From the NCBI RefSeq assembly GCF_946885725.1, contig NZ_CAMPGZ010000235.1, forward strand, positions 1 through 5,561: a stretch of DNA of 5,561 nt, in the 5' to 3' direction. The stretch is from an uncultured Nocardioides sp. Lineage in GTDB: Bacteria > Actinomycetota > Actinomycetes > Propionibacteriales > Nocardioidaceae. Shown one piece after another: positions 1 to 5,523 of the stretch. Each line of letters starts with the position of its first letter. Position 1 is the first letter of the stretch. The position numbers and the translations under genes were made by a program. The notes under the pieces are model-generated. The model ran no database searches, had not been told where the DNA came from, and saw nothing but the letters and a program-made list of their open reading frames with translations.

Positions 1-1341
1 CGCCATCAGCAGCGCGCCGAGGTTGGCGTAGCCGATGCCGAGCTGGCGGTAGTCGACGGTGGTCCTGCCGATCGCCTCGGTCGGGAAGTCGGCGAAGCAG
101 ATGGAGATGTCCATCGCGGTGATGATGAACTCGACCGCCTTGGCGAACAGTGCGGCGTCGAAGGTGTCGTCGTCGCGCAGGAACTTCATCAGGTTCAGCG
201 ACGCCAGGTTGCAGGACGAGTTGTCGAGCGACATGTACTCCGAGCACGGGTTGGACGCGGTGATCCGGCCGGTCTCGGGGTTGGTGTGCCAGTCGTTGAT
301 GGTGTCGTCGTACTGCAGACCCGGGTCGGCGCACTCCCACGCCGCCTTCGCGATCTTCTTGAACAGCTCACGGGCGTCGACGGTCTCGATGACCTCGCCG
401 GTGGAGCGGGCGCGCAGCCCGAACTCGGTGCCCTCCTCGACCGCGCGCATGAACTCGTCGCTGACGCGGACGGAGTTGTTGGCGTTCTGGTACTGCACCG
501 AGGTGATGTCGCGGCCGCCGAGGTCCATGTCGAAGCCGGCGTCGCGCAGCGCGCGGATCTTGTCCTCCTCGCGCGCCTTGGTCTCGACGAACTCCTCGAT
601 GTCGGGGTGGTCGACGTCGAGCACGACCATCTTGGCCGCGCGACGCGTGGCGCCGCCGGACTTGATGGTGCCCGCCGAGGCGTCGGCGCCACGCATGAAG
701 GAGACCGGGCCGGACGCCGTACCGCCGCTGGAGAGCAGCTCCTTGGACGACCGGATGCGGGAGAGGTTCAGGCCGGCACCGGAGCCGCCCTTGAAGATGA
801 AGCCCTCCTCCTTGTACCAGTTCAGGATCGAGTCCATCGAGTCGTCGACGGACAGGATGAAGCACGCCGAGACCTGCTGCGGGCTCTTGGTGCCCACGTT
901 GAACCACACCGGGGAGTTGAACGAGAAGTACTGGTTGACCAGCAGCCAGATCAGCTCGTGCTCGAAGACCTCGGCGTCGGCGGGGGTCGCGAAGTAGCCG
1001 TGGTCCTCGCCGGCCTTGCGGTAGGTCTTCACGACCCGGTCGATGAGCTGCTTGAGGCTCCACTCGCGGGCGTCGGTGCCGACCGCGCCGCGGAAGTACT
1101 TGGTGGTGACGATCGTCGAGGCGTTGACCGACCAGAAGTCGGGGAACTCCACGCCGCGCTGCTCGAAGACGGTCTCGCCGGTCTTCCAGTTGGTCTGGAC
1201 GACGTCGCGCCGCTCCCACTTGAGCTCGTCGTAGGGGTGCACCCCCTCGGTGGAGAACACGCGCTCCACCTTGATGCCGCCCTTGGCCCCGGACTTCTTG
1301 CCGGTGGTGCTGCGTGCCGGGCCGTTCGCGGTCTCCGTCAT
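1..1341 (-). CDS. nrdJ: Class II (adenosylcobalamin-dependent) ribonucleotide reductase NrdJ, N-terminal part
   Basis: Reduces ribonucleotides to deoxyribonucleotides in the cytoplasm, using adenosylcobalamin to generate the active-site thiyl radical. The frame is open from an ATG at 1341 to the left edge, giving 447 codons. The family is usually about 900-1000 aa in actinobacteria, so roughly half is present. The active-site motif N364-P-C366-S-E368 supplies the Asn, thiyl Cys and Glu of the RNR core. C160 (in SACFILSVDD) and C377 (in DNSSCNLASLNL) match the redox-active cysteine pair, and the C366 to C377 spacing of 11 is as in other NrdJ proteins. Family blocks such as KGGSGAGLNLS (184-194) and SGGATRRAAKM (228-238) are intact. 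I see no ATP cone at the N terminus and no intein in the visible part. An AGGGAG ribosome-binding site lies 6 nt before the ATG, and an in-frame TAA at 1365-1363 excludes an earlier start. It lies downstream of nrdR on the same strand. Confidence 0.97.
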   Translation of the reverse strand, partial: MTETANGPARSTTGKKSGAKGGIKVERVFSTEGVHPYDELKWERRDVVQTNWKTGETVFEQRGVEFPDFWSVNASTIVTTKYFRGAVGTDAREWSLKQLIDRVVKTYRKAGEDHGYFATPADAEVFEHELIWLLVNQYFSFNSPVWFNVGTKSPQQVSACFILSVDDSMDSILNWYKEEGFIFKGGSGAGLNLSRIRSSKELLSSGGTASGPVSFMRGADASAGTIKSGGATRRAAKMVVLDVDHPDIEEFVETKAREEDKIRALRDAGFDMDLGGRDITSVQYQNANNSVRVSDEFMRAVEEGTEFGLRARSTGEVIETVDARELFKKIAKAAWECADPGLQYDDTINDWHTNPETGRITASNPCSEYMSLDNSSCNLASLNLMKFLRDDDTFDAALFAKAVEFIITAMDISICFADFPTEAIGRTTVDYRQLGIGYANLGALLMA

Positions 1342-1508
1342 GTGGTGCTCCCTTTCCCCGAATTATCGACGCCGGTGCAGGTCCGGCGCTCTCTGGCGTA
1401 CTGCTGGTGCCACCCCCGTGGTGGCGATGTCCGTGTCTGTGTTGCTCGTGCTGCTGGTGCTGCTCGTTGATGCTGATGTCACTGGTGTGACTGCTGTGAA
1501 GTTGGTGT
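1342..1508 (-). promoter_or_regulatory. nrdJ leader: CA-rich low-complexity spacer with two hairpins and a weak -10 candidate
   Basis: The rest of the nrdR-nrdJ spacer contains no gene. On the minus strand, 1435-1500 is a G-poor run of CAG, CAC and AGC-like triplets, probably unstructured in RNA. Closer to nrdJ there are two perfect 6-bp hairpins: GCCACC/GGTGGC at 1425-1409 and CGCCGG/CCGGCG at 1388-1370. A GATAAT hexamer (complement of 1362-1367) stands 20 nt before the nrdJ ATG and resembles a -10 element. I find no good -35 at the right distance, so an internal nrdJ promoter is only possible. No cobalamin riboswitch sequence (B12 box) was found here. Confidence 0.35.
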
Positions 1509-1542
1509 GCCCGACGCGCCGCTTCCCCACGACGCGCCGGGC
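1509..1542 (-). terminator. Strong hairpin just after the nrdR stop (attenuator or processing element candidate)
   Basis: In the minus-strand transcript, GCCCGGCGCGTCG pairs with CGGCGCGTCGGGC over 13 bp (two G·U pairs) around an 8-nt loop. The hairpin begins 10 nt after the nrdR stop codon. One of the wobble pairs would be an A·C mismatch if the plus strand were transcribed, so the fold favours nrdR-nrdJ RNA. No U-tract follows, so it is not a classical intrinsic terminator. Actinobacterial terminators often lack the U-tract, and a role as partial terminator, RNase barrier or 3'-end stabiliser between nrdR and nrdJ is equally possible. Confidence 0.5.
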
Positions 1543-1552
1543 AGTCGGTGGG

Positions 1553-2089
1553 TTACCCGGTGGGTACGGCGGCGTCGCCGGCGCGTTGACCGGCGGGCTC
1601 GTCGAGCGCCTGGTCTGCCGGGCCGCGGGTGTCGCCCTCGGCGTCGCGCTCGGCGCGCAGCAGGGCGATCTCGGCCTCGAAGTCGTCGGCGGACTCGAAC
1701 GCCCGGTAGACGCTCGCGAACCGGAGGTAGGCGACCTCGTCGAGCGCGCGCAGCGGCCCGAGGATGGCGAGACCGACCTCGTGAGCGGGCACCTCGGCCC
1801 AGCCGTCGCCGCGCAGGGTGTCCTCGACGGTCTGGCCCAGGCACTGGAGGTCGTCCTCGGAGACCGGCCGGCCCTTGCACGCCTTGCGGACGCCGCGGAT
1901 GGCCTTCTCGCGGGCGAACGGCTCGCTGGCGCCGCTGCGCTTGAGCACGGTCAGCTGCATCTGCTCGACGGTGGTGAACCGTTTGCCGCACTCCTGGCAG
2001 GTGCGCCGGCGGCGGATCGCTCCGCCGTCCTCGGCGACCCGGCTGTCGAGCACGCGGGTGTCGGTGTGGCGGCAGTACGGACAGTGCAT
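1553..2089 (-). CDS. nrdR: Transcriptional repressor NrdR
   Basis: Nucleotide-sensing repressor of ribonucleotide reductase operons. It senses ATP/dATP through its ATP cone and binds paired NrdR boxes. The product is 178 aa, a little longer than the usual 150-170; the excess is a hydrophilic tail after about residue 145. The N-terminal zinc ribbon has C3-x2-C6 and C31-x2-C34 with the family signature MHCPYC. An Arg run (R26-R29) precedes the second Cys pair. The ATP cone spans about 46-136, with the VLKR nucleotide-binding start at 48-51 and [11 protein letters not shown] at 121-131. The ATG at 2089 is fixed by the invariant first residues; an AGGAG-type ribosome-binding site (complement of 2100-2104) lies about 10 nt upstream. 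nrdJ follows after a 211-bp spacer, the arrangement known from Streptomyces nrdRJ. Putative NrdR boxes upstream suggest autoregulation. Confidence 0.98.
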   Translation of the reverse strand: MHCPYCRHTDTRVLDSRVAEDGGAIRRRRTCQECGKRFTTVEQMQLTVLKRSGASEPFAREKAIRGVRKACKGRPVSEDDLQCLGQTVEDTLRGDGWAEVPAHEVGLAILGPLRALDEVAYLRFASVYRAFESADDFEAEIALLRAERDAEGDTRGPADQALDEPAGQRAGDAAVPTG

Positions 2090-2129
2090 CTCGCGGCCAC
2101 TCCTCTCCCAGGCTGTGCTCGTCAGGACG

Positions 2130-2157
2130 CTTCTAGTTCAACGCTCCCCACCGACAA
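2130..2157 (-). promoter_or_regulatory. Candidate nrdR-proximal promoter
   Basis: Read on the minus strand, TTGTCG (2157-2152) and TAGAAG (2135-2130) are separated by 16 bp and resemble a sigma-70-type -35/-10 pair. Transcription would start near 2123 and leave a leader of about 35 nt before the nrdR ATG. The match is moderate. The NrdR boxes lie more than 100 bp upstream of it, so a second promoter nearer the boxes may exist. Confidence 0.3.
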
Positions 2158-2264
2158 TTTCTGCCCGCCTGGGACGCCTCGAGAGGCGCGGAGCCTGGGG
2201 ACGAACCTGTGCGTAACGTGGGGACATCCGGCAGCTTCGTGTGGGTAATCCCCGGTAGCCTGTG

Positions 2265-2311
2265 GGCCTAGATGTGGAAAACCACAACGGTGTAACTACT
2301 AGATGTAGTGG
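2265..2311 (-). promoter_or_regulatory. Paired NrdR boxes upstream of nrdR
   Basis: Two 16-bp sites share the core CTAGATGT and start exactly 31 bp apart, about three helical turns: 2265-2280 and 2296-2311. Against the published NrdR-box consensus acaCwAtATaTwGtgt as I remember it, the second site matches 11 of 16 positions, with a perfect C-W-A-x-A-T-x-T-W-G core (2299-2308). The first matches 8 of 16. Known NrdR operators are also box pairs with 15-16 bp between them. The sites lie 176 bp or more upstream of the nrdR ATG, and the plus strand offers no RNR gene they might serve, so nrdR-nrdJ autoregulation is the likely role. I could not place an unambiguous -10/-35 pair overlapping them. 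Confidence 0.72.
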
Positions 2312-2837
2312 TAACCCTAGGTCGGCCCCCCAGGGCGCGCAACCTGATCGGGAAAGAAACTCGAACTTCCTTCGACCTGTCGGTAAAAGCGCAGGTCAGC
2401 GGCCGAAAACTCGGTCCGGTACGGCGCGTCGCGGGCGTGTCGCGGCTCGCTGACCACCACGTGCCTCGGGAGCCGGACGGCCCGTTCGGTGGATCTCCAC
2501 GGCCCGTCCGGGTCATTCCCGCAGGGTCCGGCCCCGGAGGAGGCTGGAGCAGGCTCTCAGACGTGCGCCGGCCCGGTGCAGAGGCCTCGCCACCGAGCTC
2601 GATCGTCGGCCTGCGTGGGTCCTGCACCGGGCACTCAGGGCGACTGCACGGTGGGCGGAGATTCGTGCACTGCGTTCGCCTCGATGGTTACCCCAGGACG
2701 TCGTACAGGAAACGAGGCGCGCCGACCGGTCCAATCCCCCGGATCGGCTGCGACTCGCCGGTCGGTGACGCAACGCGCACTCCCGGCAGGCGGGGTTTGC
2801 GAGCGACCGGCGTCGTCGATGGGACAGAATCTGGCAC
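2312..2837. other. Gene-free region with a series of inverted repeats; candidate structured RNA
   Basis: No open frame here has the composition of a protein; translations are Arg/Pro/Gly-rich and without recognisable domains. Several stem-forming inverted repeats follow one another. At 2394-2405/2443-2455 there are 8 bp, one bulged base, then 4 bp. At 2473-2485/2499-2511 there are 8 bp, one mismatch, then 4 bp. At 2571-2581/2622-2632 there are 11 bp without mismatch, with a smaller 5-bp stem (2582-2586/2608-2612) inside the loop. A 6-bp stem lies at 2645-2650/2664-2669. At 2720-2729/2758-2767 there are 10 bp, including one G·U on the plus strand. I do not recognise tmRNA, RNase P RNA, SRP RNA or a known riboswitch. 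Strand and boundaries are unknown; long 5' leader, small RNA and degenerate sequence all remain open. Confidence 0.35.
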
Positions 2838-3176
2838 GTGGCGGTGGCGGAGCGGACGGGGCGAGAAGCAGTGAGCGCAGGCAGGCGTCGGGCGGAGAAG
2901 CAGCGGCAACCCAAGAGCCGGCTGCCGCTCGTGATGCTCGTCGTCGGCGCGCTCGCCGCCGGAGTCGCCTGGTTCTTCCTGGTCCGCGCCGCCATCGACT
3001 TCGGCCGGCTCGCTCGCGGCGGCGACCCGGTCGCCTGGGCCTTCACCGCCGGGGCCACGGTCGGCGCGACGCTTTGCCTGCTGCTGATGTTCGTGCTGAC
3101 CGCCCGGTTCCTGGTGGCCGTCGGGCTGCTGAGCGAGTACAAGCCGCGCCGCTCCTCGGGCCGCCGCGCCCGCTGA
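2838..3176 (+). CDS. Small two-helix membrane protein of unknown function
   Basis: I do not recognise a named family. The 112-aa product has a basic cytoplasmic-like N terminus (residues 1-28, rich in Arg/Lys). A first membrane helix at about 29-53 is followed by a short loop with charged residues (DFGRLARGGD, 54-63) and a second helix at about 65-98. A strongly basic tail (K102, then repeated Arg to residue 112) ends the protein. Both ends would face the cytoplasm by the positive-inside rule. The frame has the GC-rich third positions expected of a real gene here. The start is uncertain: GTG at 2838, 2844 and 2871 are all in frame, and none has a convincing ribosome-binding site. A CAGAAT hexamer at 2825-2830 is placed so that transcription could begin at or near 2838, which would fit a leaderless mRNA. 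It is transcribed away from nrdR, across the gene-free region, and is followed by a hairpin terminator candidate. Confidence 0.75.
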   Translation: MAVAERTGREAVSAGRRRAEKQRQPKSRLPLVMLVVGALAAGVAWFFLVRAAIDFGRLARGGDPVAWAFTAGATVGATLCLLLMFVLTARFLVAVGLLSEYKPRRSSGRRAR

Positions 3177-3230
3177 GCCACCGGTCACCAGTCTCAGCCG
3201 GCCCCTTGGCCACCTAGCCCACGCGTCCAT

Positions 3231-3257
3231 CGGGGCAGGGCCTTTCGGCCCTCCCCG
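3231..3257 (+). terminator. Hairpin terminator after the small membrane protein gene
   Basis: CGGGG-C-AGGGCC pairs with GGCCCT-CCCCG around a TTTC loop: 11 bp with one bulged C (3236). It lies 54 nt after the stop at 3176 and about 50 nt before the next start. There is no T-run after the stem, as is common in high-GC actinobacteria. It probably separates the small membrane protein transcript from the DUF4389 gene. Confidence 0.6.
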
Positions 3258-3305
3258 GTTCGGCAGCGCCGCCGGACGGTGGAGGCGAAGGGACGGTGAT
3301 CCGTC

Positions 3306-4877
3306 ATGTCGACGACATACCCGCTGCACGTCGAGGCCGAGCTCGATCCCCAGCTGAACCGGTGGCTCTGGCTGGTCAAGTGGCTCCTGGCCATCCCCCA
3401 CTACGTGGTGCTCGTCTTCCTGTGGCTGGCGTTCATGGTGCTGAGCGTGGTCGCGTTCTTCGCGATCCTGTTCACCGGGCGCTACCCCCGGGCGATCTTC
3501 GACTTCAACGTCGGTGTCCTGCGCTGGACCTGGCGCGTGGGCTACTACGCCTACAACGCGCTGGGCACCGACCGCTACCCGCCGTTCACGCTCGACGACG
3601 TACCGGACTACCCCGCGCGGCTCACCGTGGAGTACCCGCAGCACCTCTCGCGCGGCCTCGTGCTCGTGAAGTGGTGGCTGCTGGCGATCCCGCAGTACCT
3701 GGTGGTGGCGCTCATCGCCGGCGGCGGCGTGTACGCCGGCAGCCGGGTGAGCGAGGACGGCGTGGAGCCGATCATCTGGTCCAACGGGCTGGTCGGCCTG
3801 CTGGTGCTGGTCGCGGCGGTCATCCTGCTGGTGACCGGCAAGTACCCGCGCCCTCTGTTCGACCTGGTGCTCGGCCTGAACCGGTGGGTGCTGAGGGTGG
3901 CGGCGTACGCCGCGCTGATGACCGACCAGTACCCGCCGTTCCGGCTGGACCAGGGCGGTCACGAGCCCGACGACGGCGGCCGGCTCGACGTGGCGTCCGG
4001 CCCGCCGCCGACCCAGCCCCCGACCCAGGCCACGGCTCAGTTCAGCGACCAGTCCACGGCCCAGCCGACCTCTCAGCCGACCTCTCAGCCGACCTCTCAG
4101 CCGACCTCTCAGCCGCCCGGTCAGGCCCCCGGCCAGGGTTGGGCCCAGCCGTCGCCGCCGCCTCCGGCACCGCCGCAGGACGGGCCGGCGCCGCGGCGCT
4201 GGGGCGCCGGCCGGGTCATCGCGCTGGTCGCGGGGTGCCTGATCGCCCTGTGGTCGCTGGGACTCGGCGTCGGTGGCGTCACGCTGCTGGTGATCGACCA
4301 GGCGGGCCGTGACGCGGACGGGTTCCTGATGAGCGACGAGGTCGACCTCGAGAGCGCTCGCTACGCCGTGGTCAGCGACGACGCGGAGTTCGAGATCGAC
4401 CCGGCATGGCAGTGGGTCCCGAACGACGTGCTGGGCAGGGTGCGCCTGTCCGCGGTCTCGGACAACGGGCAGCCGGTCTTCGTGGGCGTCGGACCCGTCG
4501 AGGACGTGAGGGCGTACCTCGACGGCGTCGCGTACGACGAGCTGGTGTCGATCGACGGCTTCGACCGCGACACGACGTACCGGCCCCACACGGGTGGCGA
4601 GCCCGGCACCGCGCCCGCCGACTCCGACGTGTGGATTGCCGCCAGCGCGGGACCGGGGCGGCAGAACGTCGACTGGGAGCTGACCGACGGCACGTGGGTG
4701 GCGGTCGTGATGAACGCCGACGGGTCCGCCGGCGTCGACGCGGAGGTGTCGGTCGGTGCCACCGCGCCGGCACTGACGGCGGTGGCGGTCGTGCTGCTCG
4801 TGCTGGCGGTCGGCGGGCTGCTCGTGGCGGCACTGATCATCACGCTCACGCTGCGGGAGCCGCGGCGCGTGTCGTGA
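3306..4877 (+). CDS. DUF4389 membrane protein with QPTS-repeat linker and extracytoplasmic domain
   Basis: The biochemical role is unknown. The 523-aa product contains two copies of a DUF4389-like unit. Copy 1 (about 5-96) has TGRYPRAIFDFNVGVLRW at 57-74 and TDRYPPF at 88-94. Copy 2 (about 102-214) has TGKYPRPLFDLVLGLNRW at 177-194 and TDQYPPF at 206-212. Hydrophobic segments lie at about 25-57, 125-145 and 161-177. A Pro/Gln/Thr-rich linker follows (about 232-297), with four exact QPTS repeats at 253-268. Then come a membrane helix (about 303-330), a soluble domain (about 335-489) and a final helix (about 490-516) with a short basic tail. The soluble domain has conserved-looking pieces: VFVGVGPVEDVRAYLDGV, DVWIAASAGPG and WVAVVMNADGS. 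Similar domains occur, from memory, in many actinobacterial membrane proteins. Between its two flanking helices it should lie outside the cell. The ATG at 3306 follows an AAGGGA ribosome-binding site by 12 nt. The lipoprotein gene follows after 75 bp. Confidence 0.93.
   Translation: MSTTYPLHVEAELDPQLNRWLWLVKWLLAIPHYVVLVFLWLAFMVLSVVAFFAILFTGRYPRAIFDFNVGVLRWTWRVGYYAYNALGTDRYPPFTLDDVPDYPARLTVEYPQHLSRGLVLVKWWLLAIPQYLVVALIAGGGVYAGSRVSEDGVEPIIWSNGLVGLLVLVAAVILLVTGKYPRPLFDLVLGLNRWVLRVAAYAALMTDQYPPFRLDQGGHEPDDGGRLDVASGPPPTQPPTQATAQFSDQSTAQPTSQPTSQPTSQPTSQPPGQAPGQGWAQPSPPPPAPPQDGPAPRRWGAGRVIALVAGCLIALWSLGLGVGGVTLLVIDQAGRDADGFLMSDEVDLESARYAVVSDDAEFEIDPAWQWVPNDVLGRVRLSAVSDNGQPVFVGVGPVEDVRAYLDGVAYDELVSIDGFDRDTTYRPHTGGEPGTAPADSDVWIAASAGPGRQNVDWELTDGTWVAVVMNADGSAGVDAEVSVGATAPALTAVAVVLLVLAVGGLLVAALIITLTLREPRRVS
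4062..4115 (+). repeat. 12-bp in-frame tandem repeat (QPTS) inside the DUF4389 gene
   Basis: Four identical copies of CAGCCGACCTCT (4062-4109) are followed by a 6-bp partial copy. Each copy encodes Gln-Pro-Thr-Ser, residues 253-268 of the protein. The unit is a multiple of three, so changes in copy number would lengthen or shorten the linker without a frameshift. Exact identity, including the Ser codon TCT that is unusual in this GC-rich gene, points to recent duplication by slippage. Confidence 0.97.
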
Positions 4878-4904
4878 CTCACACGCCGGCGCCGGGGCCG
4901 TGTC

Positions 4905-4933
4905 CGATCCGTGACGGTCCCGGTGCCGGATCG
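4905..4933 (+). promoter_or_regulatory. Inverted repeat between the DUF4389 and lipoprotein genes
   Basis: CGATCCG (4905-4911) and CGGATCG (4927-4933) are perfect 7-bp arms around a 15-nt loop. Flanking GGCC segments (4896-4899 and 4935-4938) could extend the stem across an asymmetric internal loop. It fills most of the 75-bp gap between the two genes and ends 19 nt before the lipoprotein ATG. It could be a weak terminator, an operator, or a structure affecting translation; the sequence does not decide between these. Confidence 0.4.
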
Positions 4934-4952
4934 TGGCCGTCCGCGTGCCACC

Positions 4953-5483
4953 ATGAAGCACGTGCTTTCCCGTGTGCTCGCCGCCCTGACCGCCGTGCTG
5001 CTGCTCTCGTTCACCGCGGCCTGCGGATCCGACGACAACTCCTCCGACGAGTCGTCCGGCTCGGCTGATGGGGAGCGTCCGGCGTACGCCGACAACGCGG
5101 GCGAGGCCGGGGCGCAGCAGTTCGTCACGTACTGGACCGACACGCTGAACAAGGCGACCACGAGCGGTGACACCGCCGAGCTGAAGACCCTCGCGACCGA
5201 CGACTGCGACGCGTGCGCGGACTTCGCGGGCCAGCTCGACAAGATCTACGCCGACGGTGGCCACGTGGAGTCCGACGGCTGGACGGTCGACAAGATGGTG
5301 CCCGAGGCCGGTGCCACGGACGACGAGGTCGGCCTGATGGTGACCTTCGACGTCGCGCCGCAGAAGGTCTTCGCCACCAAGGACGCCAAGCCGCAGGAGT
5401 TCGAGGGCGGCCAGCAGGGCTTCCGCTTCCACCTGGTGCGCGAGGACGGCGACTGGGCCGTCCAGGACCTCTCTCCTCGCTGA
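4953..5483 (+). CDS. Secreted lipoprotein, DUF6318-like
   Basis: Function unknown; probably anchored to the outer face of the cytoplasmic membrane. The 176-aa product begins with a lipoprotein signal: K2, H3 and R7, a hydrophobic core (8-20), then the lipobox-like TAAC with lipidated C24. Thr at -3 is slightly atypical. A Ser/Asp/Gly-rich linker (25-42) leads to the mature domain, which starts at AYADNAGEAGAQQFVTYW (44-61). This opening resembles actinobacterial lipoproteins of the DUF6318 group, as does the later C85-x2-C88 pair; I recall this family, I did not search. The fold may be NTF2-like (short alpha plus beta domain ending in EDGDWAVQDLSPR), which is inference. The ATG at 4953 is chosen because it places the signal peptide correctly; an in-frame GTG at 4911 would add 14 non-signal residues. 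No clear ribosome-binding site precedes it, so it may be translated from a leaderless or structured mRNA. It probably works with or near the DUF4389 protein upstream. Confidence 0.9.
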   Translation: MKHVLSRVLAALTAVLLLSFTAACGSDDNSSDESSGSADGERPAYADNAGEAGAQQFVTYWTDTLNKATTSGDTAELKTLATDDCDACADFAGQLDKIYADGGHVESDGWTVDKMVPEAGATDDEVGLMVTFDVAPQKVFATKDAKPQEFEGGQQGFRFHLVREDGDWAVQDLSPR

Positions 5484-5523
5484 TCCGGGGCTGATCCGGG
5501 GCTGACCCGGGGCTGATCCGGGG
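5480..5523 (+). repeat. Four 11-bp direct repeats overlapping the lipoprotein stop codon
   Basis: CTGATCCGGGG occurs at 5480-5490, 5491-5501 and 5513-5523, with a one-base variant (CTGACCCGGGG) at 5502-5512. The TGA of the first copy is the stop codon of the lipoprotein gene. Because the unit is 11 bp, successive TGAs fall in different frames, and all three forward frames are closed within 36 nt. Confidence 0.95.

Noticed and set aside
1250..2248. A 332-codon plus-strand open frame across nrdR and the spacer.
   Set aside because: It is antisense to the unmistakable nrdR and to the nrdJ start; the translation is low-complexity Gly/Ala/Leu/Val sequence without family resemblance.
1342..2264. 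Cobalamin riboswitch controlling the B12-dependent reductase.
   Set aside because: No B12 box or conserved riboswitch core was found in the nrdR leader or the nrdR-nrdJ spacer. Such riboswitches normally repress B12-independent enzymes, not nrdJ.
2361..2376. LexA/SOS-box-like sequence TCGAA-CTTCC-TTCGA.
   Set aside because: The actinobacterial SOS box is TCGAAC-N4-GTTCGA, which puts 6 bases between the TCGAA and TTCGA arms. Here there are only 5, and the G of the right half is missing.
2268..2874. Open frames of 119 (minus) and 188 (plus) codons inside the gene-free region.
   Set aside because: Compositions are Arg/Pro/Gly/Ser-rich without hydrophobic cores or motifs; no plausible ribosome-binding sites, and both strands look equally poor as coding DNA.
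2688..5432. A 914-codon open frame on the minus strand, antisense to all three plus-strand genes.
   Set aside because: Its translation is Arg/His/Gly-rich with no domains, and it crosses intergenic DNA and terminator-like sequence. It is a by-product of GC-rich codon bias in the opposite genes, which have signal peptides, membrane helices and family motifs.
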